DNA from: Chrysochromulina parva
Lineage: Eukaryota > Haptophyta > Prymnesiales > Chrysochromulinaceae
Length of the DNA stretch: 28,778 bases
Direction of reading: 5' to 3'
NCBI GenBank assembly: GCA_002887195.1
Contig: PJAB01000366.1
Location: 1 to 28,778, forward strand
In this document: piece by piece, positions 18,701-24,054 of the stretch
How positions within the stretch are numbered: position 1 is the first letter of the stretch
Layout: every line of letters starts with the position of its first letter
Translations under genes and position numbers: made by a program
Notes under the pieces: model-generated
Database searches by the model: none
Told to the model about the DNA's origin: nothing
Seen by the model: the letters and a program-made list of their open reading frames with translations, nothing else

Positions 18701-20933
18701 CGCCCGCAACGGCGAGGAACGTGTTGGTCACCGCCGTCGGCCTCTCGATGATCAGGCCGTCACGCACGTAGCACTCGGAGCTCACCACACAGCGCACCGC
18801 GGGCTGGTTGCCACCCGCCGCCGTAGGTGTCACGTCCCCCCTCTCGACGCGTTCCGCACCTTCCACTGCCTTAGGAGACACCTTGCGCGTGGAGACCCAC
18901 CCTCCAGAGTCTATGTGGCGCAGCCTCACGAGGGCGTCAGCCTGAAGCGTCTTCGCCGTCGTCTGAGACACGTGCAGCTCGAAGAGTGACGGTGGTCCCA
19001 CGCTCAGGGGCGCGACGCTGAGCACGAGGCGGTTTCCAAACTCGTTGCTGTCCTCGGTGTCCACATCCTTGTCCACATCCTCAGGGCCATCCTTTTTCTC
19101 TTGTGAAGAGGTGTTGAAGAGGGGTGTCTTCAATAGGTCCCCAGTAGCGGAGCCGATAGCACCGATAGAGGCCTGTGTCGCTGTGCCTAGAGTGCCGATG
19201 AGCCCAACGACGGTATCGGTGCTTGCGCCGAGAGCGCCGACAACGTCGCCCGTACCGAACGCCCCCAGAGCCTCTCCGATGCCGGTACCAGTCTTGCCGA
19301 CACCGGCAGTGATTACGCTCCCGATGTCTTCGGGGCGTTGAGCAGGGGCTTTTGCTACCTCTCTTGCTGTCGAAACGGGGCTGGCGATGTCAGCGAGCAT
19401 GCCACCCAACCCTCGTCGCCTCGCCCTGTCCACCTCGTCCTTGCTAGCGGTCGCCGACAGCCCAAAGATTCCGCCCGTGATGCCGTGGGTTCGAGCGGCT
19501 GCGACCTTGTCGGCTTCGGCTTGGGCGGCGAGGGAAACGCGTGGAGGCTTGTTCGGGGGATGGGCGTAGAGGTAGCGGCCCGAGGCGAGATGCTGCAGGC
19601 AGTAGCCCGCATTCGGGCTGCCTGCCGACTGCTTTCCCGAGACCACCTTGTCGAAGCACAGCCCCTGAGGCGCTTGGATCTGCCACAGTGCGTTCGCACT
19701 TGCATAGTCGCCGCTGGGGCCCGCGGCGAATAGAGCGTCGGAGCGCCCTGTGTTACCGTTGGGGGAGGTGTTTCCCTCGTTGAACGTCCCCTTCGCCATC
19801 ATGTGACGCTGCTCGTCGCAGTGGTACAGCGCGATGATGTCACCGCAACGGATGTGGCTGTCCGCGGGCGGCACCATCGCCGACATGATCGCCGACTCGA
19901 ACCCGTCAGGGTTTTCGGGGCCCGATTCGCCGGTCGGCGCGGCCGCGGCGGCGGCCGCCGCCGCCGCCGCCGCGGGTGCGTGGCCGCCGTCGCCGCCGCC
20001 GCTCGAAGCCCCCGCTGAGGAGCCAGCGGTGCACGAGCGCAGCACCACCAGCTGCAGCGCTGTGCCTCTCGGTGCGGCGTTCACCTCGTCGGCGATCGCG
20101 AGAGCAGGCCCGTTACTGGATGCCGCTGCAGTTCCGAGTGCGCTGGACCCACCCTCACCGAGGTAATCGACGGCCTCGGACGCGCCGCAGTGCAGCCAGA
20201 GCTGACGCTTCACCGAGTGGAGTGTGAGCATGTCGTGGTTGTACACGGCGCCGCCCTCGAACTGGAATGGATAGCACGGCCCCACGGTGAGCCAGGCGTC
20301 GTCGCTGCCCTCGGCCTCGAGGCGCACAGAGTAGCAGCCCATCGCGAGCGCGCGCCGCTTCGGGTTGAACACCATGTACTTGCGCGACTTGAGGTGCATG
20401 AGTTGGATGGTCTCACCGTACGTAATCGCCATGCCACGCTTCTCCTCATTGCGCGCCGCGTTCGACAAACGCTCCGTGAGCAGCGCGGCCTGGAACTCGG
20501 TCTGCGCGCGCCGCTGCGCGTCCTGCAACTCGCGGGCCTGGCGCGATGAGACCGACATCGCGCTCGCTGCCACATCCCCCACCGAAAGTGGCATTGCTGA
20601 CTTCGACATTGCCTTTTTCTGATCTCCTTGCTTCAGGCTCTGCTGCGAGCTCTTCTGGCGGTAGCGCTGCAGATTCCTCTGCGCGTCATACTGGTGCTTT
20701 TGCGTGACGACCCACATGCAATCGAGGAGGGTCCAGGGCACAGTGGTCGACAGCTCGAGCTCACGCAGTGAGGAGCCGAGCTCCACAAAGCCCTCGGAGC
20801 TGATGACACAGAATTTGCCGTCGCGCTGCACGCAGAGGGCGATGGTGTCGCCGATTCGCAGCTGGACAGTGCTCTTGCCAGGGAGCAGCGGATCGAGGCG
20901 AGGCTCGTCAGGGTCGTGTTTGCGTAGCGACAT
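9777..20933 (-). CDS. IP3-receptor/ryanodine-receptor superfamily Ca2+-release-type channel
   Basis: 3718 residues in one uninterrupted frame; animal IP3 receptors have about 2700, ryanodine receptors about 5000. Order: N-terminal ligand-suppressor-like beta-trefoil (about 10-130, VQLRIGDTIALCVQ), MIR-type trefoil repeats (about 165-700, YGETIQLMHLKSRKYMVF; RLRHIDSGGWVSTR), RIH-type helical repeats (about 765-1000 and 1255-1330), long helical solenoid with low-complexity inserts, RIH-associated domain (about 2924-3060, ACKVLIFIECATEGHYTEMQ), then the membrane pore: S1 about 3220, S2 about 3286, S3/S4 about 3424-3455, S5 about 3475-3495, S6 about 3556-3582 (LLFFIIVIVMLLNIIFG). The end has the family zinc site CFICG...HHIHHEH and EYTGPETYV, more IP3R- than RyR-like; no RyR repeats or SPRY domains were recognised. 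Expected to conduct cations, classically Ca2+ release from ER or vacuole. Odd: the selectivity filter GGGxGD is absent; the loop reads YSGLAQGLDD. Start: the ATG at 20933; the frame extends upstream only to a TTG. Confidence 0.93.
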   Translation of the reverse strand: MSLRKHDPDEPRLDPLLPGKSTVQLRIGDTIALCVQRDGKFCVISSEGFVELGSSLRELELSTTVPWTLLDCMWVVTQKHQYDAQRNLQRYRQKSSQQSLKQGDQKKAMSKSAMPLSVGDVAASAMSVSSRQARELQDAQRRAQTEFQAALLTERLSNAARNEEKRGMAITYGETIQLMHLKSRKYMVFNPKRRALAMGCYSVRLEAEGSDDAWLTVGPCYPFQFEGGAVYNHDMLTLHSVKRQLWLHCGASEAVDYLGEGGSSALGTAAASSNGPALAIADEVNAAPRGTALQLVVLRSCTAGSSAGASSGGGDGGHAPAAAAAAAAAAAAPTGESGPENPDGFESAIMSAMVPPADSHIRCGDIIALYHCDEQRHMMAKGTFNEGNTSPNGNTGRSDALFAAGPSGDYASANALWQIQAPQGLCFDKVVSGKQSAGSPNAGYCLQHLASGRYLYAHPPNKPPRVSLAAQAEADKVAAARTHGITGGIFGLSATASKDEVDRARRRGLGGMLADIASPVSTAREVAKAPAQRPEDIGSVITAGVGKTGTGIGEALGAFGTGDVVGALGASTDTVVGLIGTLGTATQASIGAIGSATGDLLKTPLFNTSSQEKKDGPEDVDKDVDTEDSNEFGNRLVLSVAPLSVGPPSLFELHVSQTTAKTLQADALVRLRHIDSGGWVSTRKVSPKAVEGAERVERGDVTPTAAGGNQPAVRCVVSSECYVRDGLIIERPTAVTNTFLAVAGVTHHLVAHAAELTAGRLTGAEARPFTIKCLQYLISYLKVDEQEAGHGGRVSTSFLQEVMRELGVLQALVTLLTVPFERLGTVAFHKLDTDKPLLPQSKVAAKLLYHCIAGNALSCTQINHAIPRLEPAARKGIGIGEVLQEVFAEVPVETAQIDFWLHLLAKARRGAGSEADYTGGAMILSLLHAFCYRLAQPVISNQNLIALKLILAPGSTLLDEVQFLEPGRFGLNPKTFSKDAEPTLVRRGDHIDQRLLAPAASRSGRSIRRSSTGAVMAASGAVVTEASLADFGADVIGGLALGGRGLAKGGKALLKIGEKASLKGGERLRRTSLDIKSESALSPTSSGEPAGAATTGADGVTMAGVDAAGKQAAAPTASSDSQRFAKKFAHLKSDTPCSALASGPVSAPAQGTDQPDATQDPEVKKTSAFDEWTALRETLAPLPPPPADPSAWEGEEANSEVLRFRVLQEPALLCVVKRRRVLTAKGHAQEQLCLSPFDRSAVKARDSADQFGGWTPLSDLQGARNVELLEYYLNELRLLGGLVQGHNGLTVQTVRALYPFALCMEIIREKSVACQVRAAVCILVRQLYVEAATRELRPYNQSVWDWDALLDCADGSALPPSEACLSRPPPLTDEMGEAEEGNLPAAQAKEAKATQDAKAVLPESPSGEFSGVKEVHNEVLAVAESVPEVVSSPPVKGLASLAGLLGGLRKKNAEAKRPSEETKRIDDTPLPAAQQLATEVSKYIERESQNTMINKMEMQFLGGMLDLAVHLLRYGQLNDLGLISRMFESAVNALAVPVERPIDDTDQTAREAFDSLLSCKSLLCQLLEALLEYRLHLRVGNVLRNLRLRVLGLPRQPRSLQSNVGQAAVPTQGKQHAKEKPPSTPVTSRAVSFASGVNGYERLLEEGAGGSVRNDAVASAVLAVSAPVDSSQGRAASPSRAGRLADEDKGIDIYEELSFANKFLEWGESEKIMTKALVQTATEARGCKPELVSEALRMLFAQFNQARLLFTAIQGVVLVKKPLSPAAARIANADAMKNLGNTLSGAASSTQWSGGIDDWTFLGRAANAAAAATATLEAEQQEKRFLAAETGRFLARKMIASALGPNERDEATTMARNIRVLKRIIGALRALASTDPMREAAIVLSNVAVAVHQLRLLCRTPHQRRLHRSFGAHEVVCEALRVLQQVEEGMSHGSTTGAVQTPSDEGSFKEKSSSGPMTPRLPAKELLAAREEAFDFLAAFCGSSLSDLAQAQGADAADAGGRISPSQSEIGEIGEIGSAGSATSGEGSPTGSLHEGSRPASPTSTFGGKRSSLDSRAEPRCASPSVSVHSGGSVASASSSKEQPSTEVYGKDPQNQEALFPYFDLILDHMPRVRKATLCSRMVLDGNTRNCGSVTDAQLDKIVNLMIDKSGRYSWYLDVLLSLARGLPDADSSAAVKIMRKLVDVTPTGYLLILYSGAQGRERRALELASLKAELSQETSMVAFHHALVQLLAELAAGLANEVEMLVQSIVPLHEVCAHICDAFCPYAIRASFLVLLLEGYTVTALKVQSLVQSPAVWQVIAIFSAELKSLLECIAGHGDDEDRAQASLGLRDSSRGPSFFEAGLWFLVAFLEKHVSTEVLRADHVAALFSLQRISARMLGIEKARDRAARARAAGTPLAVKNMEESLKYAILSDEQRQKPEDPPKGVAKGGAKGGVKGGECNAANGAASSDSSGRSVRGRDPSAASAPVPAPEPPKSPTSTHAAVHLALSAPQRTLLSTILMALKDKGIGMGQSAWANAGLRMGISAVLKPHRKLDAKAAALAQKEAEMTKMVMTAVNRETRPDPNDVFAAVNEIVKEGKSGIAAADVAKLAAQKGATGAKKYIQGEIRQGDEDEVVSGVPVKLAEEEGSSRKEEDSSRKPYDDLLWIYDSDTGLEVVTKIGDALELVRSKIERWEEMDFREAVGVFREPRDAVRPLIDQLKMTNTSLTSGQNAVRDRAAIALVQDRCLRVLQALLKGDKGVNQTMQTRLNDMGVTQVMVRALGTSDSDQTFEAALELGTALLEGGNVRVQQTIYRELRDSGTNISLARLSQALNRQCLKIRTFFSEQEQALWYAKVLEPHLEQAREAWRSGRPFQSQSTQSLGRRGSTAALHQAVQATVAAGERQLAEAAAAEQRRRNPFQQRRPERSAGQRVDGERTKVIDLRLACKVLIFIECATEGHYTEMQEYFRAQTGMRTQVNLIIDLVNNLLVLERTLSTLTISLTSQLYQTLTELVQGPCPGNQRFLIGTNLCDMAVRFLHGAYNDCELSKVIELKMDCLKLLLAMVEGQHSDLIPRRIASSLNFPKLIKEQEDAFKRSRAIEKGWPHNVGDMDKLEQAYLHLGFYFFLLVKTLSKTAPSLLEYCEAKAKSHQFFAANTGAIEIVLSDKTLEEVYFPIPTLCTWLSENSIALLEQEVDRTTPQKRVEDFVKRSEDLIHEMEHNERVSHIWQLHLLAQARDRIRTAMFVLSIFMNFIILVFTVPETVCIEGPDPHGMEKSGTCLHEGEGRGDGDGLSGYWDVQFQPYWLGYVITFLGVVLSTLAFAALLAHCISTLPLTLRSAWAERGVKFDIQVIKDKDKKDIKISFNIEPLEETAKKKTTTSDLMRQKEPEEIEPSYCLGKLDLESKDKDMSNEKRDEYLKKFKRSVLLRTPMRVLLEDKMFAGYYLPYLTLCALGLFASPFCFVVTLFDMVYRSPLLQKVIESVTVNSESLARTFMLVAVVVYHFALLGQLFFREDYQWQFTDSEGNATSVDLCATTMECVMTTFYLGLSYSGLAQGLDDVRIEWHANPQTARIRWLVDLLFFIIVIVMLLNIIFGIVIDTFAQQRDLQAKTKENMENVCFICGIDRNSFDRKHRFGYDHHIHHEHNSMHYLAFLVHLRTKNRVEYTGPETYVSKLLEQGDLSFFPILRTSTIVYEDEISNELLLESIRDSRQTLLAAQERIEAAVDANSAALANL
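13600..13665 (-). repeat. Gly/Lys-rich coding repeat in the channel gene
   Basis: Degenerate 12-base units encode KGVAKGGAKGGVKGGE at about channel residues 2423-2445, in a long low-complexity insertion between helical segments. Likely a flexible exposed loop. Confidence 0.6.
19937..19980 (-). repeat. GCC/GCG run encoding poly-Ala in the channel gene
   Basis: A run of alanine codons encodes about a dozen consecutive alanines near channel residue 320-332, in a low-complexity loop between two MIR-like segments. A possible length-variable site. Confidence 0.7.
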
Positions 20934-21597
20934 GAAAGCCGCAGTCGCGTGCGTCCCCCGTCCCTTCGGGTTCCCTGAACTTGCGAGCCGAAACACACCG
21001 ATAGTCCGGCACGGTAAAAGACATCGGGGGGGAGCCGGGACACACAAGGGACATACCGGTAAGCGTCTTCAAATCGGCCCCCACACGAATACATGTACCC
21101 CACGAACTATCGAAAAGGTCAGCACTTAGAACGATCCCCACGCAAGCACCGCCTCGGCTGCTCTCACTGCTCGTCACCACACGAAACACTGTCACGCACG
21201 CCGGTCGGGCGTCGCACGGTGCTCGGTGGACTCACACCCCGGCGATCTGGACCCGGTGTCCCTGGATACTTGCGACAATGGACTTGCGATAGGTCAGCTG
21301 AGAACAATTCATGGTCTCTGTGAATAACTCTTCCCAGGCTACACACACCCAGGAGAGCGCGAGCAACAGCAAGGCCTAGGGGTGGTTGAGACCCTACATG
21401 TAAGCAGCTTAGTCCTTAGACGTCTTATTTCGACCAAGATTTGAATCGACCGAATTCCCATGTCTTCTCTACTCATGGCCGGGCGTCATGGGGTCCGGTC
21501 ATCGACTCATCGTCGCGTCCCCGGCTCCCCGCGAGCCGCGTGAGCTCTACGTGAGCGCGAGACCGGAGTGACCCGACCGATGACGGAGATGAAGACA

Positions 21598-21605
21598 TAT
21601 AAAAG
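21598..21605 (+). promoter_or_regulatory. TATA-box-like element with no assigned gene
   Basis: TATAAAAG stands out in a GC-rich background. No protein-coding frame is supported downstream on the plus strand before 23 kb, so it would drive a noncoding RNA or be a chance match. Confidence 0.25.
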
Positions 21606-21765
21606 AAGTGTTTATCAGAGAGCCGGCGCGAGTGGTTGCGGTAAATCGTATCGATGACGCGCGCCTTGGACGCTTTGTTGAACAATTTAATAATTCAATT
21701 TGCGGGTTGAGCCAGGAGAGGGGGAACAGAGACGCGCGCTGACAGCTGAGCCTGAGGAGGATATT

Positions 21766-21785
21766 CAGTTCAGTTCAGTTCAGTT
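21766..21785. repeat. (CAGTT)4 microsatellite
   Basis: Four perfect copies of CAGTT in the gene-free stretch. Confidence 0.85.
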
Positions 21786-22311
21786 TCGTCGCGGTCGCCC
21801 CACGCTCACTGCACCACCGTCTCAAAGGACGGTTCCGCTCCCCTCGGTCAACACATAAGTAGGAAGTTACTGAGTACTCGCTCGCAGCCGGGCTACTCAA
21901 TTTCGCTAGTGGGGACGTATGGCCGTTAACGGAGACTTCAGCACTAGAGCGGGTCCAACTATTGGGCCGCCTCACGTCAGTTGCCAGGCGGGACACCGGC
22001 GGCGCCCCAGCGATTGGAAGCCGTTCTCACAACTCTAATATCCATTCACACATCGCCCAACCCAACGAGGTTTTCCAGGGTGTTCACACTGTGTTTCATG
22101 TACGCCGTCGTTTGGGGGGACAGGGTGCCGAGACGTCTCACGGTCTCAGCTAGGTCTCAACTACAGTTCAGTCGCCGAGAGGTGCTGGTCCTCCTGCTCC
22201 TCCGCATCGTTGTCCACAGCACCACAGGTGCATGCCTCCTCCAGGTGCGGAGGTGACTCCCTCATTGCATCCCTGTTTGGCTGTTACATCCCTGTGCCGT
22301 CCTGTCTCTCG

Positions 22312-23565
22312 CTACTGAATGTTCTCGGCCGTCAAGAGCGGCTCCGTGGTCTGCTCGACGAGCTGGCTGGGGCTCGGGATGCCGTCGACCGGGCACTCTT
22401 CCACCCCGATGTGCTCGCGCGTGATCGACTCACTCATCTGCTGAGCGAGAAGAGGCGTGTTGACCCAAGTCTTGTAGAACGAAAAGGGACAATCGGGTGG
22501 TGCACCCTTGTCGCCGTCGCCCGAGGCATACCTGATCAGAGGCGCAATCCGCGGCAATCAGCGCCCATCAGTGTCCATCAGCGTTAGTGGCATTCGTGGC
22601 AGTCACGAGTCAGTGGCAGTGTTCACATACACGCCCAGAGGCGCAATCCGCAGCATTCCGCGGCCATCGGTGTTCATCAGCGTCAATGGCAGATCTACAT
22701 ACACGCCCGTGTAGCCGCGATGAAGGAGCTTGAAGAGATGATTCTGAGCCTGGTCGGTCCGGCGCGAGTCGCGGATGCCCGAGATTGAGAGTTGCGCGTA
22801 CTGCAGGCCATCGCACTCTTCTCCGCACTCTCCGAGGGTGCGGCCGTCATTGCCCACGATCGCCGAGCGGCCAAAGTAGGTATACACGCCGTCGTTGCCG
22901 CTGGCGTTGGCGACTGCGACGTAGACATTGTTCATCCAGGCCATCGCTCTGGCGACGATGACCTGCTGCTCCTTGGCCGGGTACATGTAGCCCTGGCAGC
23001 GCACCACGAGCTCCGCACCCTTCATCGCGCAATCTCGCCAGATCTCGGGGTAGTTTCCGTCGTCGCAGATGATCAACGAGATCTTGATGCCCTTGGGCCC
23101 TTCGGTGCAGTACGTCTGGTCTCCGGGGTACCAACCCTCGATCGGGCACCATGGGAGGATCTTGCGGTATTTTTGGACGATCTCGCCCTTGTCGTTGATC
23201 AGCACCAGCGTATTGTACGGATTCTTCCTCGGGTGGCTCTCGTGCTGCTCACCAGTCAGGGAGAAGACACCCCACGTCTTGGCAGCTTTGCACGCCTCGC
23301 CGAAGGCGTCGGTCTCAGGACCCGGAATGGTCGTAGCGGTTGCGAACATTTCGTCCTTGTCATACATGATGCCCTGCGTCGAATACTCTGGGAAGATGAT
23401 GAGGTCCATTCCCGGCAAGCCCTTCTTCGTACCTCTGACGAGATCGCAAATGTGCTCCACGTTCTTCATCACGTCTTCGCGCGTGTGGAGTCGGGGCATC
23501 TTGTACTGGAAGACGCATACGCCGACGGTGTCCTTGCTGCTCGAAATGTCACCGTGGCGCGACAT
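22312..23565 (-). CDS. amiE: aliphatic amidase, bacterial AmiE type
   Basis: Hydrolyses short aliphatic amides (for example acetamide) to the acid and ammonia; nitrilase superfamily, expected soluble hexamer. Two exons (23565-22703 and 22531-22312) give 360 residues; bacterial AmiE has about 346. Catalytic Glu, Lys and Cys are E60 ([12 protein letters not shown]), K135 ([18 protein letters not shown]) and C167 ([20 protein letters not shown]); the second glutamate E143 is also present. By eye the protein follows Pseudomonas AmiE almost residue by residue from RHGDISSS to [12 protein letters not shown]. Without splicing it would end in unrelated sequence; the donor GTATGT and acceptor GATCAG join HRGYTGVY to ASGDGDKG, where the bacterial enzyme has HRGYSGLQASGDGDRG. 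The last 15 or so residues ([16 protein letters not shown]) are an extension. No targeting peptide, so probably cytosolic. A bacterial origin by transfer, followed by intron gain, is inferred. Confidence 0.93.
22532..22702 (-). other. intron (171 nt) of the amidase gene
   Basis: On the minus strand it begins GTATGTAG and ends CTGATCAG. It interrupts a valine codon (GT|G) and its removal restores the family sequence exactly in frame. Most of it consists of two tandem copies of one sequence, listed as a repeat. Confidence 0.88.
22538..22708. repeat. tandem duplication that makes up the amidase intron
   Basis: Copy A is 22538-22636 (99 bases) and copy B is 22637-22708 (72 bases, lacking about 27 internal bases). 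Both begin AGAGGCGCAATCCGC and both end ACATACACGCCC, with GTGT(C/T)CATCAGCG in between at the same offset. Read on the minus strand each copy starts GGGCGTGTATGT, that is, the real exon border and donor site in copy B and the same motif again inside the intron in copy A. Confidence 0.85.
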
Positions 23566-24054
23566 TGATCCCCGTATCTCGATCGTTGTCTAGAAGACCT
23601 TACTCCTGCCTAAGGGGTACACAAAAGGTGGCCGAAGGTGCCACAAGGTCTCTTCAAGAGAAGGAGGACGCCAAACTAAATCGGGAAAATGCGGCGAAAG
23701 TTTGGCGATGAGAACATAAAATCGCCATTCCTTCTCTCGGCGAGTGTCGTTCGTGTGTGCTGAACGCTGAACGCTGAACGCACGCCCACCTGCCGAGAGT
23801 GCTCGTGTGCTCCGCTCGCGTCCCGCCGCGGCGGTCGTTCGACGGGTGTCTACAGGCAACAGGGTCTACAGTGGGACCCACATCCGACGTCAACTCGCGC
23901 CATCTGTTGCGACGTGCACTTGCTAATCATTCCTGACACTTGGTTTCGTTCTAGTGCGGCGGCCAGCGTGAGTTTGGCCTCGCCATGTTTTGACGAAACT
24001 GAGCCAATCTCTGGTGGTCCTCGGTGCAGCAATGTCACTGCGCGCAACAAGGGG
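23566..24054. promoter_or_regulatory. divergent promoter region of amidase and kinase genes
   Basis: 489 bases between the two ATGs. It contains an 8-bp perfect inverted repeat CGCCAAAC (23669-23676) and GTTTGGCG (23700-23707); between the arms lie GGGAAAA and GGCGAAA, so four E2F-like half sites sit within 40 bases. A TGAACGC triplet repeat (23761-23781) lies further on. An AT-rich ACATAAAATCG at about 23714 could be a weak core element. Confidence 0.4.
23761..23781. repeat. (TGAACGC)3 repeat
   Basis: Three perfect copies of a 7-base unit in the amidase-kinase divergent region. Confidence 0.85.

Larger units (their letters stand above)
20934..22311. other. largest gene-free stretch; upstream of the channel gene
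   Basis: 1378 bases between the channel ATG and the amidase stop codon, both on the minus strand, so it must hold the channel promoter and the amidase 3' region. A clean TATAAAAG lies on the plus strand at 21598-21605, but no gene follows it on that strand. AT-rich patch at about 21675-21705. I looked for tRNA internal promoters and the conserved cores of U1, U2, U4, U5 and U6 and found none. Short open frames have no recognisable content. Confidence 0.5.

Noticed and set aside
20934..21047. N-terminal extension of the channel by 38 residues
   Set aside because: It would require a TTG start; the first ATG at 20933 directly precedes the conserved N-terminal domain.
21430..21460. tRNA B-box-like TTGAATCGA / GATTCAAAT
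   Set aside because: The surrounding bases do not form a T arm and there is no A box or acceptor stem at the right distance on either strand.
22603..22702. Amidase as a truncated pseudogene ending at 22603
   Set aside because: The missing C-terminus (ASGDGDKG to CPVDG) is found just downstream in another frame, and a GTATGT...CAG intron joins the two exactly in frame.
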